A DNA stretch of 5,223 nt, taken from Bacillota bacterium. GTDB lineage: Bacteria > Bacillota_E > Sulfobacillia > Sulfobacillales > Sulfobacillaceae. Within the stretch, counting starts at the first letter, position 1. The number at the start of each line of letters is the position of its first letter. A model generated the notes under the pieces. It had not been told where the DNA came from, searched no databases, and worked only from the letters and a program-made list of their open reading frames with translations. The stretch spans positions 1-5,223 of the forward strand of contig JAKADJ010000204.1 of assembly GCA_021820645.1 (NCBI GenBank), written 5' to 3'. Made by a program: the position numbers and the translations under genes. Below, one piece after another: positions 1 to 5,223 of the stretch.

Positions 1-10
1 GAGTGGCCCG

Positions 11-16
11 TATAAT
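11..16 (+). promoter_or_regulatory. Candidate -10 element upstream of oppD
   Basis: A perfect TATAAT lies about 85 bases before the first ATPase gene. The matching -35 position, 16 to 18 bases further upstream, falls outside the window, so only half of the promoter can be judged. If used, transcription would begin near base 23 and give a leader of roughly 78 bases that includes an AT-rich stretch at 48-72. No upstream gene tail is recognisable in bases 1-60, which agrees with this being an intergenic region. An exact hexamer can occur by chance, so confidence is modest. Confidence 0.35.
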
Positions 17-91
17 GGGATGCGATAGGTTGTCGGATTGTGTCATCTCAATTAATTTTTGAAAATTTTTAGTTAGAGACGCAATGGGCGG

Positions 92-97
92 AAGGAG
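92..97 (+). promoter_or_regulatory. Ribosome binding site of oppD (start ambiguous)
   Basis: AAGGAG is the only good Shine-Dalgarno match before the first gene. It lies just 3 bases from the ATG at 101, which is unusually close, but 9 bases from the in-frame GTG at 107, which is nearer the normal spacing. The site therefore leaves open a start two codons downstream, giving a protein beginning M-A-D-K-V-L-E-V. Confidence 0.6.
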
Positions 98-100
98 AGA

Positions 101-1099
101 ATGACCGTGGCAGATAAGGTCCTGGAAGTGAAAGATCTCAATACCCACTTCTTCACCGATGAGGGGGTTGTTAAATCGGTGGACGGGGTAAGTTTTCACA
201 TCGATTCGGAAGAGACGCTCGGTATTGTGGGAGAATCGGGGTGTGGGAAAAGCGTCACATCTTTGTCTATAATGCAATTGGTGCCGAACCCTCCGGGAAA
301 AATCGTTGGCGGAGAAATCTTGTTCCAAGGGGATAATTTATTAAAGAAAACACCGGATCAAATGCGTAAAATTCGCGGTAACGATATCGCGATGATATTC
401 CAGGAGCCCATGACCTCGCTTAATCCGGTCTACACCATTGGAGACCAGATTGCGGAATCGATTATTCTCCACCAAAAACTGACAAAGCGTGAAGCATTTC
501 AAAGGGCGGTGGACATGTTGCGCTTGGTCGGAATTCCTTCGCCGGAGCGCCGCGCCCGCGAGTATCCTCACCAAATGTCTGGTGGTATGCGTCAACGCGT
601 GATGATTGCCATGGCTCTTTCTTGTAACCCGAAACTTCTCATCGCCGACGAACCGACGACAGCGCTCGACGTGACGATTCAGGCTCAGATTTTGGACCTG
701 ATGCGTAAACTCAAGAGTGAATTTCATACCGCTATTATGCTGATTACTCATGACTTGGGTGTGGTGGCCGAAATGACGGACCGGGTGGCGGTCATGTACG
801 CTGGCAAGGTGGTTGAGGAATGTGATACGGTGGACCTTTTCCGAGAACCTTTGCACCCCTACACCACGGGACTTTTGGAATCTATTCCTCGCCTCGACGT
901 GGGGACCCAGGAAAAGCTTCATGTCATTGAAGGGACCGTGCCGAACTTGCTGCACCTACCACAGGGATGCTCGTTCGCGCCGCGTTGTCCGAAGGCGATG
1001 GACATCTGTCGCCGGGAAGCTCCGGTGCTCACAGAAGTTAGCGATGGGCGTAAGGTGAGCTGTTGGTTGCACTCTGAGGGTAAGGAGGCTGTGTCATGA
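101..1099 (+). CDS. oppD: Oligopeptide/dipeptide ABC transporter ATPase, OppD/DppD type
   Basis: This is one of the two cytoplasmic ATPases that power a peptide-type (or related, e.g. nickel) ABC importer at the inner face of the membrane. The 332-residue protein has the usual family length. Visible motifs are Walker A GESGCGKS at 44-51, the Q-loop glutamine at 101, the signature MSGGMRQR at 159-166, Walker B LLIADEPT at 179-186 with catalytic Glu184, D-loop ALD at 188-190 and switch His217. The C-terminal oligo_HPY-type extension (about 240-325) contains HPYT and four cysteines at 290, 296, 303 and 321; in structurally studied DppD proteins such residues hold a 4Fe-4S cluster. The stop overlaps the start of the next ATPase by four bases (ATGA), so the two are translationally coupled. 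The start may be the GTG at 107 rather than this ATG, on ribosome binding site spacing. The substrate cannot be told from the ATPase, so the symbol names the family; dppD or appD would fit equally well. Confidence 0.93.
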   Translation: MTVADKVLEVKDLNTHFFTDEGVVKSVDGVSFHIDSEETLGIVGESGCGKSVTSLSIMQLVPNPPGKIVGGEILFQGDNLLKKTPDQMRKIRGNDIAMIFQEPMTSLNPVYTIGDQIAESIILHQKLTKREAFQRAVDMLRLVGIPSPERRAREYPHQMSGGMRQRVMIAMALSCNPKLLIADEPTTALDVTIQAQILDLMRKLKSEFHTAIMLITHDLGVVAEMTDRVAVMYAGKVVEECDTVDLFREPLHPYTTGLLESIPRLDVGTQEKLHVIEGTVPNLLHLPQGCSFAPRCPKAMDICRREAPVLTEVSDGRKVSCWLHSEGKEAVS

Positions 1100-2091
1100 G
1101 CGCCGTGTTAAATAACCCGCCTGAAGAGGGCGATATCCTTCTATCGGTAAAAGATTTGACGAAGTATTTTCCGATTACCGGAGGCCTATTTTCTCGGGTC
1201 GTAGGACATGTTAAAGCCGTTGATGGGGTGACCTTTGATCTAAAACGAGGAGAGACCTTGGGCTTAGTGGGAGAATCCGGTTGCGGTAAGACCACCACCG
1301 GACGTGCGGTACTGCGCTTAATTGAGCCGACCTCGGGATCGATTAAATTTGAAGGTAAGGAAATTATCGGCCTTGGTAAATCCGATTTGCGAGGATTGCG
1401 TCGCGAGATGCAAATTATTTTTCAGGATCCATTCGGGTCGTTGAATCCCCGGATGTCCGTTGGGGAAATTATTGAAGAGCCGTTGGCGATTCATCGGATG
1501 GGCAACAAGCGAGAGCGGGAACGTCGAGTCAAAGAGTTGCTGGAGGTCGTGGGGCTTGCTGGATACCACATGCGCCGATACCCGCACGAATTTTCCGGTG
1601 GTCAACGCCAGCGCGTCGGCATTGCTCGGGCCCTCGCGTTAAACCCTAAGCTTATCGTGGCCGATGAACCGGTATCGGCGTTGGACGTGTCGATCCAATC
1701 GCAGATTTTAAACTTGATGGAAGATCTGCAAAAGGAATTTGGACTCACTTATTTGTTTATCGCACACGGTTTAAATGTAATTCGTCACATTAGCGACCGC
1801 GTGGGCGTGATGTATCTGGGTGCGATGGCAGAGATTGCCGATGCGGAAGAAATTTATCGAAAGCCGCTACATCCCTACACGGAGGCGTTGTTCTCTGCGA
1901 TTCCGATTCCGAACCCGGCGTTAAAGCGGGAACGCATTATTTTACAAGGTGACGTTCCGAGCCCGGTCAACCCGCCCAGTGGTTGCCGTTTCCACACGCG
2001 ATGTCCCATTGCACAAGAACAGTGCAAAGTGGAACGACCAGAGCTCAAAGAGTCTCTCCCGGGGCACTGGGTGGCTTGCCATTTTCGTTAA
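1096..2091 (+). CDS. oppF: Oligopeptide/dipeptide ABC transporter ATPase, OppF/DppF type
   Basis: This is the second ATPase, expected to pair with the upstream OppD-like protein as an asymmetric dimer beneath two permease subunits. The 331-residue product has Walker A GESGCGKT at 59-66, Q-loop Gln110, signature FSGGQRQR at 166-173, Walker B LIVADEP at 186-192 with Glu191, D-loop SALD at 194-197 and switch His224. The switch reads AHGLN, where many homologues have AHDL. The C-terminal extension carries [12 protein letters not shown] at 259-270, followed by cysteines 297, 303, 310 and 328, with the same spacing as in the partner protein; this suggests a 4Fe-4S site. The start is well supported: TAAGGAGG at 1081-1088 ends 7 bases before the ATG, and the ATGA overlap with the previous gene implies coupling. 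A strong terminator follows 27 bases after the stop, so this is the last gene of its operon. No permease or binding-protein gene is in view, and substrate specificity is unknown. Confidence 0.93.
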   Translation: MSAVLNNPPEEGDILLSVKDLTKYFPITGGLFSRVVGHVKAVDGVTFDLKRGETLGLVGESGCGKTTTGRAVLRLIEPTSGSIKFEGKEIIGLGKSDLRGLRREMQIIFQDPFGSLNPRMSVGEIIEEPLAIHRMGNKRERERRVKELLEVVGLAGYHMRRYPHEFSGGQRQRVGIARALALNPKLIVADEPVSALDVSIQSQILNLMEDLQKEFGLTYLFIAHGLNVIRHISDRVGVMYLGAMAEIADAEEIYRKPLHPYTEALFSAIPIPNPALKRERIILQGDVPSPVNPPSGCRFHTRCPIAQEQCKVERPELKESLPGHWVACHFR

Positions 2092-2118
2092 AACAGGGAT
2101 AACCGGTATTTTACTTAC

Positions 2119-2147
2119 GGCGCTACCTTGAAGGTAGCGCCTTTTCT
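2119..2147 (+). terminator. Rho-independent terminator of the oppDF operon
   Basis: A perfect 9-base-pair, GC-rich stem (GGCGCTACC at 2119-2127 and GGTAGCGCC at 2133-2141) encloses a 5-base loop and is followed directly by TTTTCT. It sits 27 bases after the oppF stop codon. The other side lacks a T-run in the reverse reading, so it should act only on rightward transcription. It separates the transporter genes from the gat operon. Confidence 0.93.
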
Positions 2148-2148
2148 A

Positions 2149-2219
2149 CATGGTGGACGCCCGGGGTTCGCGAGACGGAGCGCAACAACTAAACCGAGAC
2201 GAACCGACGCCCGACCATG
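2149..2219. repeat. Nested inverted repeats with internal direct repeats
   Basis: CATGGT (2149-2154) is mirrored by ACCATG (2214-2219), and inside it GGTTCG (2165-2170) is mirrored by CGAACC (2200-2205). The stretches between the two arms are direct copies of GACGCCCG (2156-2163 and 2206-2213), and CGAGAC occurs twice as well (2171-2176 and 2195-2200). Next to it, CCGACC (2211-2216) can pair with GGTTGG (2222-2227) across a 5-base loop, competing with the outer arm. The pairings are short, so this could be a small structured transcript, a worn mobile-element end or a protein-binding site, or may be chance in GC-rich DNA. No function is claimed. Confidence 0.35.
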
Positions 2220-2305
2220 AAGGTTGGACGGGGATGAATCACGGGCACCCTCTACACGACTGCCGTGGTGCGATGGCATCTTGACCTCGGGGCTGTTATT
2301 GTCAT

Positions 2306-2664
2306 CGGCGACCAAGTAGCAGTGGCGCGTTCCGTAGTACTATAGCCCGGAGTGTATTTGCCTCGTTAGTTGCGTCGATGTTTGTCGATAGGGACGCTAC
2401 CCTCACCCAGGTCCCCTGAAGGTGTCGGCTCCGACGGGCTCCAAAGGCACGTGGGCCATCCGGCGCCGTTGCCTTTCGCTGAGCGGGATGGAGTGTTGTG
2501 GCTGCGGAGGCGACAAACCGGGTGCACCACGGGCCATTGTTACTGGGCCCGACATGCAGGTGCCCCGGAGACTGGTTATGGGCGAGGGCGCTGTCGCATC
2601 GGGCCAGCGAGGTATTGATGCGGGTGACATGGATGATCCCAGTCTTAGCGCCAACACTCATAGC
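2306..2664 (+). pseudogene. Possible decayed IS30-family transposase N-terminal fragment
   Basis: Three consecutive stretches in different frames resemble, in the right order, the N-terminal DNA-binding part of IS30-family transposases. Bases 2306-2416 give a piece with RPSSS, FRSTIARSV and VDRDAT, recalling the first helix-turn-helix before the TRWFR-type motif. Bases 2418-2522 give EGVGSDGLQ then LPFAERDGVLWLRRRQTG, which resembles the family's LSFAEREEIALLRAQG segment. Bases 2530-2664 give RAI, a nearby GRHAG in the other frame, then ASGQRGIDAG and DPSLSAN, recalling the RAIA...LGR...YRAS.AQ...A...P..LA.N region. Stops and at least two frame changes would make it non-functional, and the catalytic DDE domain is absent because the gat promoter begins about 60 bases later. 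The match was made from memory of family consensus, not by alignment, and could be coincidental. No terminal inverted repeats or target duplication were identified. Confidence 0.3.
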
Positions 2665-2727
2665 GTAGGATTTTGCTGGATCGTCCCGACCTTGTGGACC
2701 AGGATTGGTGCGTCTACTGGGCCTCGC

Positions 2728-2756
2728 TTAGAATTGCTATCAACTCATGATATAAT
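2728..2756 (+). promoter_or_regulatory. Promoter of the gatCAB operon (extended -10)
   Basis: TGATATAAT at 2748-2756 is a perfect TATAAT preceded by the extended -10 TG. With 17-base spacing the -35 position is TTAGAA (2728-2733), only a partial match, which the extended -10 can compensate for. Transcription would start around 2762-2764, leaving a leader of fewer than 20 bases before gatC. Such a short leader has no room for a T-box, riboswitch or attenuator, so expression is likely constitutive. Confidence 0.75.
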
Positions 2757-2765
2757 TTTAGCCCT

Positions 2766-2773
2766 AGAGGGGG
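2766..2773 (+). promoter_or_regulatory. Ribosome binding site selecting the TTG start of gatC
   Basis: AGAGGGGG ends 7 bases before TTG at 2781. In this frame no ATG, GTG or TTG lies between that codon and the upstream in-frame stop TGA at 2748, and the next candidate, GTG at 2799, would remove conserved N-terminal residues. The site therefore fixes the unusual TTG start. Confidence 0.8.
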
Positions 2774-2780
2774 ATTTATT

Positions 2781-3077
2781 TTGCTGTCGAAGGAAGAAGT
2801 GTTACATGTGGCCAATCTAGCGCGGTTGTCGGTCAAGCCGTCCGAACTAGAGGAGATTTCGGTCACCTTAAATCGGGTGTTGGAGTACATAGACCTGTTA
2901 AACGAGTTGGATACCCAAACGGTGGTTCCCACCAGTCAGGTGGTAGAACAGGACACGGTGTGGCGCGTGGATCATGTAGAGAGCTCTTTACCCGTAGCTA
3001 TGGCCATCCAAAACGGACCCGAAGTGGATTCTGATATGTTCGTGGTCCCCAAGATTCTGGATGGAGGCGATCAATAA
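2781..3077 (+). CDS. gatC: Aspartyl/glutamyl-tRNA amidotransferase subunit C (GatC)
   Basis: GatC is the small non-catalytic subunit of the GatCAB amidotransferase in the cytoplasm. It wraps around GatA and GatB and stabilises their complex. The 98-residue length is typical. The N-terminal helical part contains the recognisable [12 protein letters not shown] (5-16), followed by a second helix ending in LNEL, then the PTSQV segment (50-54, usually PT[ST]HV), NGPE (78-81, usually NAP) and the C-terminal strand FVVPKILD (87-94). Translation starts at TTG, supported by a ribosome binding site at the correct distance and the lack of another start. The stop codon shares one base with the gatA start (TAATG), so downstream translation is probably coupled. 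It is the first gene of the operon behind a strong extended -10 promoter. Confidence 0.96.
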   Translation: MLSKEEVLHVANLARLSVKPSELEEISVTLNRVLEYIDLLNELDTQTVVPTSQVVEQDTVWRVDHVESSLPVAMAIQNGPEVDSDMFVVPKILDGGDQ

Positions 3078-4540
3078 TGGCGGGGTTTGAATGGGATGCG
3101 GTGGACATGGCGCGGCGCGTCCAATCCGGCGAGGTGTCAGCCCTAGAGCTAGTGGACACCACACTAGAACGCATTGCGGTCGTGGACCCCGAAGTGGGCG
3201 CGTTTCTCTATGTCGATGTAAGAGGGGCCCGCGAGCGCGCTCAACAGATAGATTCACTCCCTCGGGAAGAGAAGTTAACGCGGCCGCTGGTCGGGGTCCC
3301 GGTGGCGATCAAGGACAATCTGGTCACTAAAGAGATGCCGACGACGGCGGGCTCGAAAATTCTGGAGGGATTTCGGTCGCCCTATGACGCGACCGTCGTG
3401 ACGCGCCTGTTGGCGGCCGGTGCGATACCCGTCGGAAAGGTTAATCTCGATGAATTTGCCATGGGATCGTCGACCGAGCATTCCGCCTATCACGTGACAC
3501 GGAATCCGTGGGATACCAGTCGTGTTCCGGGCGGTTCTTCGGGTGGTTCTGCGGCTGCAGTAGCCGCCGGTATGGTTCCTCTCTCGTTAGGCTCGGACAC
3601 GGGTGGCTCGATAAGGACCCCAGCCAGCTATTGTGGAATCGTCGGCATGAAACCCACTTATGGCCGGGTGTCACGATTTGGGCTGATTGCCTTTGCCTCT
3701 AGTCTTGACCAGGTTGGACCCTTTTCTCGCACCGTGCGAGATGCATCGCTTCTTCTCCACGTGATTACGGGAAAGGATCCGCATGATGCGACGTCTTTGG
3801 AGGTGAGCTCGACGGCACCAGGAGTATCCGTGGTCGATCCATCACAGATGCGGGTGGGGCTTCCCGAGGAGTACTTCGGCGATGGCATAGACCGAAGAGT
3901 GAGGGCCCGTGTCGACGCGGCCATAGAGACCTTGAAGGAGCTTGGAGCCACCTTGATCCCGATCTCGTTACCGCATACGCGGTACGCTATTGCAACGTAT
4001 TATCTCATCGCCAATGCAGAGGCTTCATCCAATCTCTCCCGATACGACGGGGTGCGCTATGGCTTTCGCCAAGAAGCAGAGGACTTGACCGAAATGTACG
4101 CAAAAACCCGATCGACGGGATTCGGACCGGAGGTGCAACGCCGGATTCTCTTGGGCACGCACGCACTTTCCGCGGGATACTATGACGCCTATTACCTTAA
4201 AGCACAAAAAGTTCGTACATTGATACGGCAGGACTTTGATGCAGCGTTTCGGAAGGTGGACCTGATTGCGACGCCCACCGTCCCGGATCTGGCCTTCAAA
4301 TTTGGGGAACGCGAAGTCGATCCTTTACAAATGTATCTCACAGATATCTATACGGTCACCACGAACTTGGCCGGACTACCGGGTCTGTCACAGCCGATTG
4401 GGCTGGCGGACGGGTTGCCGGTGGGGCTTCAGTGGATCGGACCGGCATTACAGGAGGAACGAATCTTAGGCATGGCTAGCGCGCTAGAGGCCATATTGCC
4501 AGTGCCCGCGTGGCCGATGGCAGGAGGGGTGGCCCAATGA
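3077..4540 (+). CDS. gatA: Aspartyl/glutamyl-tRNA amidotransferase subunit A (GatA)
   Basis: GatA is the glutaminase subunit of GatCAB. It hydrolyses glutamine and sends the ammonia through an internal tunnel to GatB. The 487-residue protein belongs to the amidase-signature family, and its catalytic triad is complete: Lys79 in PVAIKD, cis-Ser154 in [10 protein letters not shown] and nucleophile Ser178 in DTGGSIR, the same numbering known for Staphylococcus aureus GatA. The glycine/serine-rich signature spans about 150-185. The segment [18 protein letters not shown] near 418-436 includes the Asp (about 423) that corresponds to the glutamine-binding aspartate of the family, which separates it from general amidases. 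The start is ATG at 3077, with GGAGG at 3063-3067 at 9-base spacing inside the end of gatC. The end overlaps gatB by four bases (ATGA). It is full length, with no frameshift or missing active-site residue. Confidence 0.98.
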   Translation: MAGFEWDAVDMARRVQSGEVSALELVDTTLERIAVVDPEVGAFLYVDVRGARERAQQIDSLPREEKLTRPLVGVPVAIKDNLVTKEMPTTAGSKILEGFRSPYDATVVTRLLAAGAIPVGKVNLDEFAMGSSTEHSAYHVTRNPWDTSRVPGGSSGGSAAAVAAGMVPLSLGSDTGGSIRTPASYCGIVGMKPTYGRVSRFGLIAFASSLDQVGPFSRTVRDASLLLHVITGKDPHDATSLEVSSTAPGVSVVDPSQMRVGLPEEYFGDGIDRRVRARVDAAIETLKELGATLIPISLPHTRYAIATYYLIANAEASSNLSRYDGVRYGFRQEAEDLTEMYAKTRSTGFGPEVQRRILLGTHALSAGYYDAYYLKAQKVRTLIRQDFDAAFRKVDLIATPTVPDLAFKFGEREVDPLQMYLTDIYTVTTNLAGLPGLSQPIGLADGLPVGLQWIGPALQEERILGMASALEAILPVPAWPMAGGVAQ

Positions 4541-5223
4541 CGAATAGGTACGAAGTGGTCATCGGACTAGAAGTGCACGTCGAGTTGAAGACCGCGACCA
4601 AGCTCTTTTGCGGCTGTGCCAATGTATTCGGCCAAAGCCCAAACACGCATACCTGTCCGGTTTGCCTCGGTATGCCAGGCGCCTTGCCGGTCCTGAACCA
4701 AGAGGCCGTGGCTCTGGCCACCCGCGCCGCTTTGGCGCTATCATGCACGGTACACCCATTTTCCAAATTTGACCGAAAGCAATATTTCTATCCGGATTTA
4801 CCTAAAGCCTATCAAATTTCGCAGTATGACCAACCGTTGGCGACAGAGGGTCATGTGATGATTCGCACCGAGGGTGGGAATAGGGCTATTGGTGTCGAGC
4901 GGATACACCTCGAAGAAGACGCTGGGAAATTGAACCACAGAGGTCAACGTTTGGGTGACTCTGCGGGATCGCTAGTGGACTTGAATCGGGCGGGGGTCCC
5001 CCTTATCGAGATTGTGTCTCGGCCCGAGATGCATTCTCCAGAGGAGGCAAGGCTGTATCTTACGGAGTTGCGCACGATCCTCAGTTATTTGGATATTTCC
5101 GACTTGCGGATGGAAGAGGGGTCCATGCGGTGCGACGCCAACGTCTCATTGCGTCCGGCCGATTATGCCGGTGCTTTGACCGATTTGCCGCGCGTCGAGA
5201 TTAAGAACGTGAATTCATTTAGG
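4537..5223 (+). CDS. gatB: Aspartyl/glutamyl-tRNA amidotransferase subunit B (GatB), 3' truncated by window edge
   Basis: GatB binds misacylated Glu-tRNA(Gln) or Asp-tRNA(Asn), phosphorylates the side-chain carboxyl with ATP and amidates it using ammonia from GatA. The first 229 residues are present, about half of a usual protein of roughly 475; the C-terminal helical and tail (YqeY-like) domains lie beyond the window. Visible are GLEVHVEL (10-17), whose Glu12 and His14 belong to the kinase metal site, and four cysteines at 25, 27, 40 and 43 (CGC...CPVC), a probable zinc site. Also present are the family signature [18 protein letters not shown] (78-95), HLEEDAGK (124-131), [17 protein letters not shown] (148-164), MRCDANVS (197-204) and EIKNVNSF near the edge. 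AGGAGGGG at 4522-4529 lies 7 bases before the ATG, and the ATGA overlap couples it to gatA. The reading frame is intact up to the last base, so the truncation is only due to the window. Confidence 0.97.
   Translation, partial: MTNRYEVVIGLEVHVELKTATKLFCGCANVFGQSPNTHTCPVCLGMPGALPVLNQEAVALATRAALALSCTVHPFSKFDRKQYFYPDLPKAYQISQYDQPLATEGHVMIRTEGGNRAIGVERIHLEEDAGKLNHRGQRLGDSAGSLVDLNRAGVPLIEIVSRPEMHSPEEARLYLTELRTILSYLDISDLRMEEGSMRCDANVSLRPADYAGALTDLPRVEIKNVNSFR

Larger units (their letters stand above)
2148..2726. other. Gene-poor intergenic region of about 580 bases
   Basis: No intact, convincing gene is present between the oppF terminator and the gat promoter. The open frames here (longest about 130 codons, on either strand) give low-complexity-free but unrecognisable products rich in Gly, Arg, Cys and Pro, lack ribosome binding sites and overlap one another, as expected of GC-rich non-coding DNA. 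The left third has short repeats and dyads (2149-2227). The remainder has faint transposase-like pieces (2306-2664). I looked for tRNA, tmRNA, RNase P, signal recognition particle RNA, T-box and cobalamin-riboswitch signatures and recognised none, although an unfamiliar RNA cannot be excluded by eye. Confidence 0.7.

Noticed and set aside
1..60. Tail of an upstream coding region open in frame 3, ending with TGA at 60
   Set aside because: The 19-residue stretch does not resemble a permease C-terminus, and it is too short to support a gene.
30..66. A second promoter near TTGTCG/TAATTT or TTGTGT/GAAAAT before oppD
   Set aside because: Both hexamer pairs match the consensus weakly and the region is simply AT-rich; the TATAAT at 11-16 is better.
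341..955. A 204-codon minus-strand open frame inside oppD
   Set aside because: It lies wholly antisense to a clear ATPase gene, and its His/Arg-rich product is typical of an antisense shadow.
2161..2180. GGGTTCGCGAGAC-like string resembling a tRNA T-arm
   Set aside because: No acceptor stem, anticodon arm or GGTTCRA consensus can be built around it.
2302..2661. A 119-codon minus-strand open frame in the intergenic region
   Set aside because: The product resembles no family I know, there is no ribosome binding site or promoter, and another minus-strand frame overlaps it almost fully, as expected from GC-rich non-coding DNA.
2660..2780. Possible T-box or riboswitch controlling gatCAB
   Set aside because: The best promoter leaves a leader of under 20 bases, and neither the T-box GGGTGGNACC core nor an antiterminator/terminator pair is present.
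2422..2820. A 132-codon open frame on the plus strand that runs into gatC
   Set aside because: It has no ribosome binding site, an unrecognisable composition rich in Gly and Cys, and its end overlaps gatC and the gat promoter. Only part of it is used as evidence for the possible transposase remnant.

Overview
The window looks like ordinary bacterial chromosome, probably from a Bacillota (Firmicutes) organism of moderate GC. The Bacillota assignment is an inference. It rests on strong GGAGG-type ribosome binding sites, the use of a TTG start, tight translational coupling, and a complete gatCAB operon whose catalytic residues fall at the same numbers as in Staphylococcus aureus GatA. The mixed codon use and GC content would fit a Sulfobacillus-like lineage, but the sequence alone does not prove this.

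Left part (1-2147): two coupled genes encode the paired ATPases of an oligopeptide/dipeptide-type ABC importer (OppD/DppD and OppF/DppF). They overlap by four bases (ATGA) and end at a clear rho-independent terminator. Both proteins have complete ATP-binding motifs. Both also carry a C-terminal four-cysteine set with identical spacing, as in the family members that bind an iron-sulfur cluster. No permease or substrate-binding protein gene is visible, so those subunits must lie upstream of the window or elsewhere.

Middle (2148-2726): about 580 bases without a convincing intact gene. The first part holds short nested inverted and direct repeats. The second part (about 2306-2664) reads, in three successive frames, like scattered pieces of the N-terminal DNA-binding region of an IS30-family transposase, in the right order. 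I read it as a possible old insertion-sequence remnant, at low to moderate confidence.

Right part (2727-5223): a good extended -10 promoter drives gatC, gatA and gatB in that order, with one-base and four-base overlaps. Together they make the GatCAB amidotransferase, which converts Glu-tRNA(Gln) and/or Asp-tRNA(Asn) to the correctly charged forms. GatA releases ammonia from glutamine, GatB activates the misacylated tRNA and receives the ammonia, and GatC holds the two together. gatB runs off the end of the window. I found no CRISPR array, tRNA, rRNA, riboswitch or new multi-gene system.
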